Of a stretch of DNA of 64,000 bases, positions 43,215 through 51,993 are shown in pieces. Position 1 is the first letter of the stretch, and the number at the start of each line of letters is the position of its first letter. Where the stretch lies: NCBI RefSeq assembly GCF_039831995.1, contig NZ_JBDOIO010000003.1, positions 3,720,001-3,784,000 of the forward strand, written 5' to 3'. The notes beneath the pieces were generated by a model. That model ran no database searches and was not told the DNA's origin. It saw only the letters and a list, made by a program, of their open reading frames with translations. A program made the position numbers and the translations under genes. The stretch comes from Paenibacillus pabuli (GTDB lineage: Bacteria > Bacillota > Bacilli > Paenibacillales > Paenibacillaceae).

Positions 43215-44981
43215 ATGCTGCTGGAAGCCATCTATCACCAACCCAAACGGAACTGGGCCTATGCCTACGATAAGGATACCGTTCGCCTGCGCCTGCGCGC
43301 CAAAAAGAATGATCTCACCGAGGTATACGCCATGACTGGCGACAAATACGCATGGGAAAATACCAAAAAGCAGATTCCTTTGGTCAAGTTCACTTCCGAT
43401 TCCATGTTCGATTACTATGAAGGTGAAATAAAGCCTCCGTATCATCGCCTGAAATATTCCTTTTTGCTCAAAAGTGGAGACGAGCAGATCTGGATGTCCG
43501 AAACGGATTTCCAGGAAGACGAACCGGACGATCCGGGGCAGATGTTTCAGTTTCCCTATATTCACCCGGGTGCGGTCTTTACGCCGCCTGAGTGGGTTAA
43601 GGATGCTGTTTTCTATCAGATCTTCCCCGAGCGTTTTGCGAACGGCAATCCGGACCTGAATCCGGAGAATGTCGAACCATGGGGCGGCGACCCTACACCG
43701 TCCAACTTCTTTGGAGGTGACCTCCAAGGTGTAATGGATCATCTGGACTACCTCAGTGAGCTGGGCATTAATGCGATTTATTTTACCCCCATCTTCGAAG
43801 CAACCACCAACCATAAGTATGATACCGAGGACTATCTGCGGGTAGATCGGCATTTTGGCGATGCGGACACCGTGAAACGATTGGTCAAGCTATGTCATGA
43901 ACGCGGTATTCGGGTACTTCTGGATGCAGTGTTCAATCATTCGGGGAAGACGTTTGCACCATTTGTTGATGTGCAGAAGAACGGGGAGAAGTCCAAATAC
44001 AAGGATTGGTTCCATGTTCATGAATTCCCGCTGGATGTGAAGGATGGTATACCTACGTATGAGACCTTTGGATTTGAGCCACACATGCCGAAGCTGAACA
44101 CGGAGAATCCGGAGGTGAAGGACTACCTGCTGAAGGTAGCCGAATATTGGATCAAGGAAGTTGGCATGGACGGCTGGCGACTGGATGTCGCGGACGAAGT
44201 GGATGATGCATTCTGGCGCGATTTCCGCCGGGTGGTCAAAGCTGCGAATCCGGAGGCGTATATTCTCGGAGAGATCTGGAATGAATCCTCGGCCTGGCTG
44301 CAAGGTGATCAGTTTGATGCTGCCATGAATTATCCGTTTACCGATGCCGTGAATGGGTTCTTTGTAAAAAATAAAATGAATGCCGAGACGTTCGCGAATT
44401 CCATCGGACGGCAGCTGTCACGTTATCCGCTGCAAGCCAGCGAAGTCGCATTCAACCTGCTGGACAGCCATGATACGCCAAGGCTGCTGACGCTGTGCGA
44501 AGGCGATCAGCGCAAGATGAAACTGGCAGCATTGTTTCAGTTCACTTATCTAGGTACACCGTGTATCTATTACGGGGATGAGATTGGGCTGGATGGCGAC
44601 CAAGATCCAGGCTGCCGGAAATGCATGGAGTGGGACGAAGCGAAGCAGGACCGCGAGTTGTTTACCTTTTATCAGCAGCTTATCGCCCTTCGCCATGCCC
44701 ATCCCGCGCTGCGTGCAGAAGGCCACGTTCGATTCCTGCAAGCCCGTCCTGAAGGGAGCCAGCTGATTCTTGAACGGCAAAGTGAAGATGAACGCATCCT
44801 CGTTTTGTTTAATCGTTCGGAGGAAACGGCAATCATTGAATTTGAGGGTGGTGCAGGTGAATGGACCGAATTGTTGGACGGTAACCACCGGACTGCAAGG
44901 GACGGCGATGTCCTCGCTGTTGAACTGCCTGCATATGGTTATGCGGTATTAAGCACGGAAATCAGTCAGGGACAAAAGTAA
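43215..44981 (+). CDS. Family 13 glycoside hydrolase (neopullulanase/cyclomaltodextrinase/maltogenic amylase type)
   Basis: A 588-residue intracellular enzyme acting on maltodextrins, pullulan or cyclodextrins. The N-terminal CBM34-like domain (about 1-125) is typical of the GH13_20 subfamily and mediates dimerisation. The catalytic barrel has region I DAVFNH, the nucleophile Asp in GWRLDVADE (near 325), the acid Glu in ILGEIWNE (near 353) and the third Asp in LLDSHDTPR (near 421). No signal peptide is found. GGGAGG lies 8 bases before the ATG. It has no transporter neighbours and no visible cre site. Confidence 0.94.
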   Translation: MLLEAIYHQPKRNWAYAYDKDTVRLRLRAKKNDLTEVYAMTGDKYAWENTKKQIPLVKFTSDSMFDYYEGEIKPPYHRLKYSFLLKSGDEQIWMSETDFQEDEPDDPGQMFQFPYIHPGAVFTPPEWVKDAVFYQIFPERFANGNPDLNPENVEPWGGDPTPSNFFGGDLQGVMDHLDYLSELGINAIYFTPIFEATTNHKYDTEDYLRVDRHFGDADTVKRLVKLCHERGIRVLLDAVFNHSGKTFAPFVDVQKNGEKSKYKDWFHVHEFPLDVKDGIPTYETFGFEPHMPKLNTENPEVKDYLLKVAEYWIKEVGMDGWRLDVADEVDDAFWRDFRRVVKAANPEAYILGEIWNESSAWLQGDQFDAAMNYPFTDAVNGFFVKNKMNAETFANSIGRQLSRYPLQASEVAFNLLDSHDTPRLLTLCEGDQRKMKLAALFQFTYLGTPCIYYGDEIGLDGDQDPGCRKCMEWDEAKQDRELFTFYQQLIALRHAHPALRAEGHVRFLQARPEGSQLILERQSEDERILVLFNRSEETAIIEFEGGAGEWTELLDGNHRTARDGDVLAVELPAYGYAVLSTEISQGQK

Positions 44982-45066
44982 ATCTCTATTAAGCATCCCT
45001 TGTAGGTTACCTGAGACTTTCTACTTTGAATGCCAGAGTTAGGCTGAATCTCGGGTCTTTCCAAAT

Positions 45067-45117
45067 AAAAAAGGCGTCCTTGCATGACCTTGTAAATGGG
45101 TCAGTGGACGCTTTTTT
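45067..45117. terminator. Bidirectional intrinsic terminator
   Basis: A GCGTCC/GGACGC stem with an inner TGACC/GGTCA stem is flanked by six A and six T. It separates the convergent glycosidase and sdaAA genes. Confidence 0.9.
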
Positions 45118-45159
45118 CCGTTTGTCTCCTGTAATAAATCCTGTCCTATCGGCTCATTT

Positions 45160-46107
45160 CTAAGCCTGCTCTTTCGAATTGTTCTTCGTGCTCTCCGGTT
45201 CGGACTCAGCTTCAGGTTCTGCTCGCTTCGCTTTGGGTTTCGCCAGCTTCTCCATCATTTTCCGGCCCGTTGGCGTCTGGGCCAAACCACCCTGAGCCGT
45301 CTCGCGGTGCCTGCTCGGCATGGCACTTCCCACTTCCAGCATGACGTCAATGACTTCGTCCGATGGGATGGCGCTCCGAACCCCAGCCAGTGCCATATCG
45401 GCTGCAGCCAGTGCTGTTACCGCACCCAGTCCGTTCCGGACGATGCATGGAATTTCAACAAGCCCTGCGACCGGATCGCAGATGAGGCCGAGTGTGTTTT
45501 TTAACGCGAGACCTACGGCATGAACGACCTGCTCCGGTGTCCCTCCACGCAGCTCCACCATTGCACCTGCGGCCATGCCGATTGCAGAACCGACTTCAGC
45601 CTGGCAGCCGCCCTCGGCACCGGAAATGAACGAGTTGTTGGCGATGACATATCCAATTGCACCTGCACAGAATAAGCCGTTCACCAAATGCTCATCACTC
45701 CATCCGAATCGCTCTTGGGAGCTGATGAATACACCGGGGATGATACCGCACGAACCCGCTGTCGGTGTAGCCACAATCCGGCCCATGGAAGCATTGACTT
45801 CGGAAACACACAGGGCGTAGGCCATCGCAAGTGCGGAGGCATCACCCGAGCAGGTTTCGCCCTGGCGAATATACTCGGCCATCTTTTTGCCGTCTCCGCC
45901 GGTCAAGCCACTGCGCGAAGTGGTGTCCTCCGTCAGTCCTTTCCGTACAGCCTCTTTCATCACCTGATAATATTCCGACATCTGCCGCACCACATCCGCT
46001 TCCGGCGTATTGGTCTCCTGAACCTGCTCCTCGATCATCAGCCGGGCAATGGTTTTGGATTCTGCCGTACAGATCGTATTTAATTCATGCAAGTGCTTAA
46101 ACCGCAT
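45160..46107 (-). CDS. sdaAA: L-serine dehydratase, iron-sulfur-dependent, alpha subunit
   Basis: A 315-residue subunit of the [4Fe-4S] enzyme that converts L-serine to pyruvate and ammonia. Candidate cluster and active-site cysteines are in AGSCGIIPG, EGGCQAEVGS, LICDPVAGLV and EIPCIVRNG. The C-terminal 30 residues are a charged, low-complexity tail beyond the enzyme fold. The ATG at 46107 is preferred to a TTG three codons upstream because GAGGGG lies 9 bases before it. It overlaps sdaAB by 11 bases, and the riboswitch upstream of sdaAB controls both. Confidence 0.95.
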   Translation of the reverse strand: MRFKHLHELNTICTAESKTIARLMIEEQVQETNTPEADVVRQMSEYYQVMKEAVRKGLTEDTTSRSGLTGGDGKKMAEYIRQGETCSGDASALAMAYALCVSEVNASMGRIVATPTAGSCGIIPGVFISSQERFGWSDEHLVNGLFCAGAIGYVIANNSFISGAEGGCQAEVGSAIGMAAGAMVELRGGTPEQVVHAVGLALKNTLGLICDPVAGLVEIPCIVRNGLGAVTALAAADMALAGVRSAIPSDEVIDVMLEVGSAMPSRHRETAQGGLAQTPTGRKMMEKLAKPKAKRAEPEAESEPESTKNNSKEQA

Positions 46108-46786
46108 CCGGTTCAACCCCTCTCTTCAAATCAATGACGCGAATATCCAGCACATGGTCCAGTGATTGCAAGCGTTTCAACATCTCAGCGCTTGGTGCTC
46201 CGTCCATCTCCATCGCTGTTAGCGCTTCGCCATCCCGGGCTTTACGGTCCACTTGCATATAACCGATGTTAACTCCTGACGAACTGATCGTAGACGTCAC
46301 GGAAGCAAGTACCCCCGCTTTGTCCGAATGACGCAGTACGAGTGTAGGGAATTCCCCGCTGATCTGCACCCGAAAATCATTTAACGTATGCACCGATACG
46401 CTGCCGCCGCCAATCGAAGCGCCAACGAGCGAACATTGACGCTCACCGTGCCACAGCTCAATCTTGACCGTATTGGGATGCGGAGCAGGTAGTCCACTCG
46501 TGAAGAACTCGACCTCCATGCCCGCTTGTTCTGCATATTCCTCGGCGTCCGGTATACGCGGATCATCTGTGACATAGTCAAGCAAACCACCAATTAAAGC
46601 CAGATCGGTACCATGACCCTGGTACGTATCCGCAAATGAACCGTACAGTGTCAACCTCGCACGTTCCGGGGTACTTCCCAGCCACTGGCGCGCAATTCTC
46701 CCCAGCCTCGCTGCCCCGGCCGTATGTGAACTTGAAGGCCCTGTCATCGACGGACCAATGATTGAAAAAACATCTTTAAAACGCAT
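46097..46786 (-). CDS. sdaAB: L-serine dehydratase, iron-sulfur-dependent, beta subunit
   Basis: A 229-residue subunit. The N-terminal domain has the family motif IGPSMTGPSSSHTAGAARLG (about 9-28); the C-terminal ACT domain (about 150-222) begins LVLRHSDKAGVLASVT and probably binds serine as a regulator. GGAGGGG lies 6 bases before the ATG at 46786; the frame opens five codons earlier. It is the first gene of the operon and follows a tandem glycine riboswitch with a terminator. Confidence 0.94.
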   Translation of the reverse strand: MRFKDVFSIIGPSMTGPSSSHTAGAARLGRIARQWLGSTPERARLTLYGSFADTYQGHGTDLALIGGLLDYVTDDPRIPDAEEYAEQAGMEVEFFTSGLPAPHPNTVKIELWHGERQCSLVGASIGGGSVSVHTLNDFRVQISGEFPTLVLRHSDKAGVLASVTSTISSSGVNIGYMQVDRKARDGEALTAMEMDGAPSAEMLKRLQSLDHVLDIRVIDLKRGVEPDAV

Positions 46787-46860
46787 CCTGCACCCCTCCA
46801 TATCGTCATATCCATTCAGACATGCACCATAATGTTCCTTGATTACTGAATGATGACATC

Positions 46861-46905
46861 AAAAAAGGACAGTAGAAGGCCTTAGGCCCTCTCTCTGTCC
46901 TCGTT
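46861..46905 (-). terminator. Riboswitch-linked terminator (expression platform)
   Basis: On the minus strand GGACAG pairs with CTGTCC and is followed by six T. The 5' arm is the conserved AGGACAGAG end of the second glycine aptamer. Terminator formation and aptamer closure therefore compete, as expected of an ON switch. Confidence 0.75.
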
Positions 46906-47135
46906 ACCTGAGAGTTTCATGATCAGGAGCAGCCGCAATCGGCATACCGTCCTCATCATATACCCCTTGGGTGGCGCAAATGCGCACTCTCCAGAGTTGC
47001 GTCCAACGATGGTACATTTACCTGAGAGATTAACCGCGGCGCCGGGTGCGCAGCAGCTTGCTCCTTCGGTGCCTGACAGCCGCCTTAGTGTTACCCTTGG
47101 CCTGGCCAGGTCTCTCCCGCTCGTTCTCATCCGCT
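46880..47135 (-). promoter_or_regulatory. Tandem glycine riboswitch controlling sdaAB-sdaAA
   Basis: Reading the minus strand, aptamer I runs from GGGAGAGACC through CACCGAAGGAGCAA to ATCTCTCAGGTA. Aptamer II runs from ACTCTGGAGAG through CACCCAAGGGG to AACTCTCAGGTAACGAGGAC. These are the conserved blocks of the two glycine aptamers, joined by a short linker. A TTGACA at 47228-47233 on the same strand is a likely minus-35 for the leader. Glycine binding should open the sda operon, so excess glycine, via serine, is converted to pyruvate. Confidence 0.93.
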
Positions 47136-47325
47136 GTATAGTCATATACTCGTTCGAACACCTATCAAACGTTTATCACTTGTTAGATTGATCATTCATA
47201 TAACAGATTAATATGCAACACACGTAATGTCAATAAAAGTAACGTACTATTATCATCTTGGAAAAATTCCTGTTATATCATATGCATCCTTCCACGGGAT
47301 GGTTCAGTTCAATATAGGACATAGA

Positions 47326-48606
47326 CTAGCTATGAAGTGATTTTGAGGAAGAGCTGTGTTCCTTATAGTATGACTGTCTTGAAGGAAGCAAACTAGTAAG
47401 CCATAACACGAGAGCACCCAGCATCAGAACTGCAGAAACCACCGTATATACGGTTCGGAGAGAGATTACTTCCGCTACTCCCCCCATCGCCAAAATCGAA
47501 ATAACCTGTAAGGCACTCAGCATCAGCCCAAGCACGCTGCTCATCCGCCCCATCAATTCTACCGGAATATTATTCTGATAAAAGGTAACCAGTCCCGTGT
47601 TCGCCAGTGCGGAACACAGCCCAAGCAGAATAAAGGCGAATGCGGCGAGTTCGAACGAAAACGAACGAGCGAACAGGAAATAACCAAGCGCAACCAGGAG
47701 CACGCCTCCGCCCATCATATGACGGATGGGTAATTGTTTGGCGAACAGCCAAACCAGCAGAGATCCCGTCAGATAACCCACTCCCGTAACACTCATCAAC
47801 GCGCCATACTGCGACTCGGACAGGTTCATCACATGACGAATAAACACCACTTCCTGCGCATCCAGTGACATGCCAATGACAAGAATGATCTGGAACAAGG
47901 CATAAATTCCAACGACATAGCCCGAGTGACGACTGAAGCGCAACACGGCATGCCAATCCTGAGCGATCAGGCGAGGAGTTAGCTTTGTTGCTGTTCTACT
48001 GTTCCGCTCCCCAATGCCCAGCCTTGGCAGGAACATCAGAATCAGCGCAGACACCACAAAAGAAGCAGCATTGGCATAGATCGCCGCCACAGGAGACAGA
48101 TAGATCAGCATGACTCCCGCTATGGCCGGACCCGTAATAAAAGCGCCTGAACTGATCATCGCCTGCAAGGAATTGAATCGCTTGCGCCGCTCAGCAGGAA
48201 CCAGCCGGGTAATGTATACCTGCGAAGAAGGCACAAAGATGGAAGAAGACATGCTGACAAGAAACATGATGCCATACATCATCCATAGGCTGGGCATCAG
48301 CGGAAGCAATGCTACGAGCACAGCTCTCACCACATCGGCTCCAATCATCAGCTGCCGCTGGTCATAGCGGTCGATCAGACTGCCTGACCAGAACTTGGTG
48401 CATACCGAGGCAATCGGCGAGATGATCCACAAGCCTGCGACTGCCGCCGGAGACTGTGTCATGTTGAGTACCATCAGATTAATAGCCACTATATAGATGA
48501 AATCCCCCAGATTGGATATGCCCACTCCACCCAGCAGCAAGCCGGCATGTTTCCATCCACCTGGCTGGGCGTCTTTCCCTCTCTCCTTCTCGCGATCATT
48601 GCTCAT
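47326..48606 (-). CDS. MFS transporter (efflux type)
   Basis: A 426-residue permease with twelve predicted helices. The order of hydrophobic segments and the SGSLIDRYDQRQLMIGADVV loop between helices 2 and 3 fit the MFS_3 group of enterobactin- or macrolide-exporter-like proteins. Short charged N- and C-termini lie in the cytoplasm. GGGAGGG is 9 bases before the ATG. It is transcribed alone; the substrate is unknown. Confidence 0.9.
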   Translation of the reverse strand: MSNDREKERGKDAQPGGWKHAGLLLGGVGISNLGDFIYIVAINLMVLNMTQSPAAVAGLWIISPIASVCTKFWSGSLIDRYDQRQLMIGADVVRAVLVALLPLMPSLWMMYGIMFLVSMSSSIFVPSSQVYITRLVPAERRKRFNSLQAMISSGAFITGPAIAGVMLIYLSPVAAIYANAASFVVSALILMFLPRLGIGERNSRTATKLTPRLIAQDWHAVLRFSRHSGYVVGIYALFQIILVIGMSLDAQEVVFIRHVMNLSESQYGALMSVTGVGYLTGSLLVWLFAKQLPIRHMMGGGVLLVALGYFLFARSFSFELAAFAFILLGLCSALANTGLVTFYQNNIPVELMGRMSSVLGLMLSALQVISILAMGGVAEVISLRTVYTVVSAVLMLGALVLWLTSLLPSRQSYYKEHSSSSKSLHS

Positions 48607-48758
48607 CCATCAGATCCCTCCCAGGTTCATTCATGAATTATACAGAGCACTAAAGTTAAATCCAATAATTGTATTATCTCCTATTTCATCCTCTTTCGCA
48701 GTAAAAGAATGGACGATGCCTAACGTTGATCATCACTTTTCGCAAGGCTTGCCGTACA

Positions 48759-48789
48759 GCAAAGAGACTGCCGTTCATCCGGCAGTCTC
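48759..48789 (-). terminator. Intrinsic terminator of the PH-domain operon
   Basis: A perfect 10-base stem GAGACTGCCG/CGGCAGTCTC is followed by TTTGC on the minus strand. Confidence 0.75.
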
Positions 48790-48821
48790 AAGTGGGTTCA
48801 ATCTTCGGTCGGTTTTCCATT

Positions 48822-50342
48822 TCATCGCTTGATTAAGGCAGATGCCTGCCGAAACCAATCCTTTACGGCATTGGCCTGTTCAAGTTCCAGAAAAACCGCC
48901 TTGAAACCGATGCGATTCACCATCAGCTTCGCCCGAACGGATAGCAAGGACTTGTTTCGCTGTCTCGAGGTAGCAACGGTATCTACCGTGACAACATGAG
49001 GCCGGCGCATCAGCGCCGTTCTGCGGGATATTGCCCGGTGGCGAATGGTTAGCAGCTTGCCTTGAATGCTCATCCCTTCATCCTTGAAGCATCCGTATCC
49101 CCAAACGGCAAATAAGGGGATGAAGAGAAATAGAAGCGCGCCCGTCGGACCCAGAAACACAGTACCCGCTGTTCCCAGCAGGACTGCACCAAGCAATTTC
49201 CAGCGCAGGAATAACCAACGGGCTCGATCCGGGGGCCTGTTCGCAGGTGGCTGCAATTCAAATTGCGGTACGATTCGGGCAAGCAGCTCATTCACATCGC
49301 GGAGCGGCAGCAGCGGATGAAGCATCATTTTTTTCTCCGTCTCTGAAGTCAAAACAAAAATCTCCACCTCGGCATAACCAAACGGCTGTCGCAACAGCCC
49401 CTCCCTGATCTCTACCGCCTGGACCTTCCTTGGAGAGAACACATGCTTTTTTCGGTCGAGCAGACCGGAAACGATCGTAATATTACCGCCTTCCTGCTCC
49501 ACGGTGAATCCGGCATACTTGATCGTGAACAGGACAGCAGACAAGATCCAAGCCAGCAAAAACATGACAGGAACAAGTCCGAGCCACCAGATCGCTGGCA
49601 GCTGTCCAGCTCGCTCAACCAGGCTGCTGTAGAAGTGCGCAGGGAGCAGATCATCTGCGAAGGAATAAACCCCTGTACCGAATACGACAACGAGCGGCAG
49701 GTTCATCGTGGTCAGCGCTCCGGCGAACAGTCTGCCGGCTGACAGGCGCAGCAGAACCTTCCGTTCCCGCTGCACAAGTGGTGACGGCTCCTCGATACGA
49801 TCCTCCTTTTGTTCAGGAGATTTTCCCTCATCATAAGAAGTATCATTTTCAGCATATTCTGCTGCGGGAGGCGCCTCCTCTTTCTTCACAGCTTCATTGC
49901 GCTTCTGATATAACCACTGCTCTACCCGCTCGGCTTCCGCAACGGCCAGAGCGGGTAGTACACCATCCGCCTCCTTGCTGCCTCCCGGCGTCTCAATCTT
50001 GAGCTGTGCCAGCTTGAGCAGCCGCTGAATCAGCGGCTGCCCCGTCTGAATGGAGTGAATACGACTGAAATAGATGGATTTCTCCTCCCGGACAAATATG
50101 CCCTGGCGCAGCACAATCCGATCATCCTGAAGCGTGTAGCTGAATTTACGCCATTTTAACCACCCATACAGAATGAACGGAAGCGCGAATAGCACGACTG
50201 CAGCAGCATAACCATACCAGGGAAACTTGCTCCAGTTCACGCCTTTGATGATGAGTAGCACGATGATGGGAATGATGGACTTCAATACGCTAAAAAAGGG
50301 AAATAAGACATACAGCTTATGTAAATGCTTTGATTCATTCAT
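48822..50342 (-). CDS. ydbT: PH-domain membrane protein, YdbT-like
   Basis: A 506-residue membrane protein with three bacterial PH-like (bPH2) repeats, each following a pair of transmembrane helices. The first repeat has LQDDRIVLRQGIFVREEKSI, the second GGNITIVSGLLDRKKHVFS, the third SIQGKLLTIRHRAISRRTAL. Hydrophilic acidic sequence (about 155-195) separates the first two. In Bacillus ydbS-ydbT are linked to resistance to a circular bacteriocin, as I recall. It overlaps ydbS by eight bases and is the last gene of an operon led by a two-component system. Confidence 0.88.
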   Translation of the reverse strand: MNESKHLHKLYVLFPFFSVLKSIIPIIVLLIIKGVNWSKFPWYGYAAAVVLFALPFILYGWLKWRKFSYTLQDDRIVLRQGIFVREEKSIYFSRIHSIQTGQPLIQRLLKLAQLKIETPGGSKEADGVLPALAVAEAERVEQWLYQKRNEAVKKEEAPPAAEYAENDTSYDEGKSPEQKEDRIEEPSPLVQRERKVLLRLSAGRLFAGALTTMNLPLVVVFGTGVYSFADDLLPAHFYSSLVERAGQLPAIWWLGLVPVMFLLAWILSAVLFTIKYAGFTVEQEGGNITIVSGLLDRKKHVFSPRKVQAVEIREGLLRQPFGYAEVEIFVLTSETEKKMMLHPLLPLRDVNELLARIVPQFELQPPANRPPDRARWLFLRWKLLGAVLLGTAGTVFLGPTGALLFLFIPLFAVWGYGCFKDEGMSIQGKLLTIRHRAISRRTALMRRPHVVTVDTVATSRQRNKSLLSVRAKLMVNRIGFKAVFLELEQANAVKDWFRQASALIKR

Positions 50343-50841
50343 CGTGATCTTCCACCTTCGCCAGATGTCCGATACTGCGCTTCAATTGCTCTGCTTCCTC
50401 CCTTTCCAGTCCAGCGATGTGGAGTGTAGCAGCCGCTGTAACGATACTGACTTTGGCAAGTCCATACTTTCGCAGCAAAGGACCGCTCTCCAGCTCCACC
50501 TGCTGTACTCGCGTCATCGGCACAATTGTATCCTTATGCCACAACCAGCCGGAATGGATCTCCACTTCCTCCTCAGTGACCCGAAAACTGAAGTGTCGGT
50601 ATCGTAATCCGGGCAGGATCCAGGTATACCAGACCAGTGAAATCATAAAAAGCCCTATTCCAAGCCAGCCCGGCCACAGCACCCAATCTCTAATCCATGC
50701 GACAATCAGATATCCGATGGCCAGAAGAATCAACAGCCCATTGACCATAAGGGCCGTCAGGGCTGTTGCTTGCTTGGCTTTGGGATGGAGACGCCGCCGT
50801 TCTCCGTTGTTATGCTCTGTGTACTCCATTGCGTGACTCAC
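50335..50841 (-). CDS. ydbS: PH-domain membrane protein, YdbS-like
   Basis: A 168-residue protein with two transmembrane helices (about 28-75) followed by one bPH2 domain with VTEEEVEIHSGWLWHKDTIV and QQVELESGPLLRKYGLAKV. The start is uncertain: GTG at 50841 lies 3 bases after GGAG, and an in-frame ATG four codons later is 15 bases away. It pairs with the YdbT-like protein encoded in overlap. Its location in the kinase-lipoprotein operon suggests an envelope-protection role. Confidence 0.88.
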   Translation of the reverse strand: MSHAMEYTEHNNGERRRLHPKAKQATALTALMVNGLLILLAIGYLIVAWIRDWVLWPGWLGIGLFMISLVWYTWILPGLRYRHFSFRVTEEEVEIHSGWLWHKDTIVPMTRVQQVELESGPLLRKYGLAKVSIVTAAATLHIAGLEREEAEQLKRSIGHLAKVEDHDE

Positions 50842-50859
50842 ACTCTCCTACAATTCAAA

Positions 50860-51969
50860 TTAAGGCTGACTGGACAATTTCAGATTCTTCGCCCAAGCTT
50901 GAAGCTTCTCCTTCGTCCATTCTTCGTTCTCACCCATGATGGAGTAACGCAGCCCGTTCTCGCTCCATGATATGTTCCGGATGCTCTTCATATACGAACC
51001 CTCGGTGTCCCGAACCTCTACCTTTGTCTCGTCAGGCAGCAGTGTGTCATCACCATTTTCCTCCGGAGCTTCAAAAACGGTCAGACTCACTTCAACCTTG
51101 TCATTGTTGACGTAGTACAAAGTCACTTCATCCCTGCTGAACTCTCCACTTGATGAATACATCTCAATCCGTGACAGCTCCAGCTCACCGTTCATATCCT
51201 GCAAGAAGGGTTGCCCCAAAGCTTGTTCGGCTTCTTCCAGACTCACTTCCGAATTCTGCGTTAGATCATTGAGATCCTGCACATCCACTTCTTCGGGAAT
51301 GTCGATTACGAACGTATCCTCCGAAAATTCGGGATCGTACTGAATTGGATCATAGACCATTTCTGATTTTTCATCGCCATAGGTGCTGATGACTTTAACA
51401 ATCATCCACGTTTTGGGGTCTACCCAATACTCGGAGGAAATGGATAATGTTCCTTCCTCTTTTGGCGTCAGTTTAATGTGAATGACATCCTGTCCCTGAA
51501 GCTCTTCCTGTCCCTGAAGCTCTTCCTGTCCCATCATATCCACATCATGGGAATCCCGCAACCGTTCCAGCTGATCCACCAGCATCTGCTTTTGAGTCTG
51601 TTCAGGCTGTTGTCCCATGGCAGATACGTTCATCGAATATGCCGTACCCGTCTCTTTTTCGTAAATGGTTATGTCCGTTCCGTTATTGACCGCATAGCTT
51701 ACGTTGCCATTCTCCTCCGTTTCGGTGCGCTTACGCCCTGTCTTCCCGTCGACCCATTCCTTAATGTGCATGGTGTGAGTCAATTTGTCATCCGACCACA
51801 CTTTCATCACACCTTCCGCATAGTACGAAGCGGGTTTTGTTTCTGCAGTGACAACCTTCTCGATCATCTCATCTCCTGACAGGCCAACCAGATCCTTTTC
51901 TGCGCAACCTCCGAGCAGTGACCCTGCAAGTAGAGCTGTACCGAGCATCATCCATCCTTTTTTCATCAT
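50860..51969 (-). CDS. LolA-like/YdcC-type lipoprotein
   Basis: A 369-residue secreted lipoprotein with lipobox LLGGC (Cys at about 22). The body resembles the outer-membrane-lipoprotein-carrier (LolA-like) beta fold found in Gram-positive sporulation and envelope proteins: KPASYYAEGVMKVWSDDK, YWVDPKTWMIVKV and later a DUF4367-like domain. In the middle GQEELQ is repeated exactly, encoded by an 18-base tandem duplication. It lies 24 bases after the kinase gene and 18 before ydbS. It may sense or trap an envelope ligand for the system. Confidence 0.8.
   Translation of the reverse strand: MMKKGWMMLGTALLAGSLLGGCAEKDLVGLSGDEMIEKVVTAETKPASYYAEGVMKVWSDDKLTHTMHIKEWVDGKTGRKRTETEENGNVSYAVNNGTDITIYEKETGTAYSMNVSAMGQQPEQTQKQMLVDQLERLRDSHDVDMMGQEELQGQEELQGQDVIHIKLTPKEEGTLSISSEYWVDPKTWMIVKVISTYGDEKSEMVYDPIQYDPEFSEDTFVIDIPEEVDVQDLNDLTQNSEVSLEEAEQALGQPFLQDMNGELELSRIEMYSSSGEFSRDEVTLYYVNNDKVEVSLTVFEAPEENGDDTLLPDETKVEVRDTEGSYMKSIRNISWSENGLRYSIMGENEEWTKEKLQAWAKNLKLSSQP
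51491..51532. repeat. 18-base tandem duplication inside the lipoprotein gene
   Basis: Two perfect copies of the 18-mer TGTCCCTGAAGCTCTTCC plus six further bases. It encodes two consecutive GQEELQ units and leaves the frame intact, so copy number may vary between strains. Confidence 0.85.
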
Positions 51970-51993
51970 TCCATTCATCCTCTCACATTGGGT

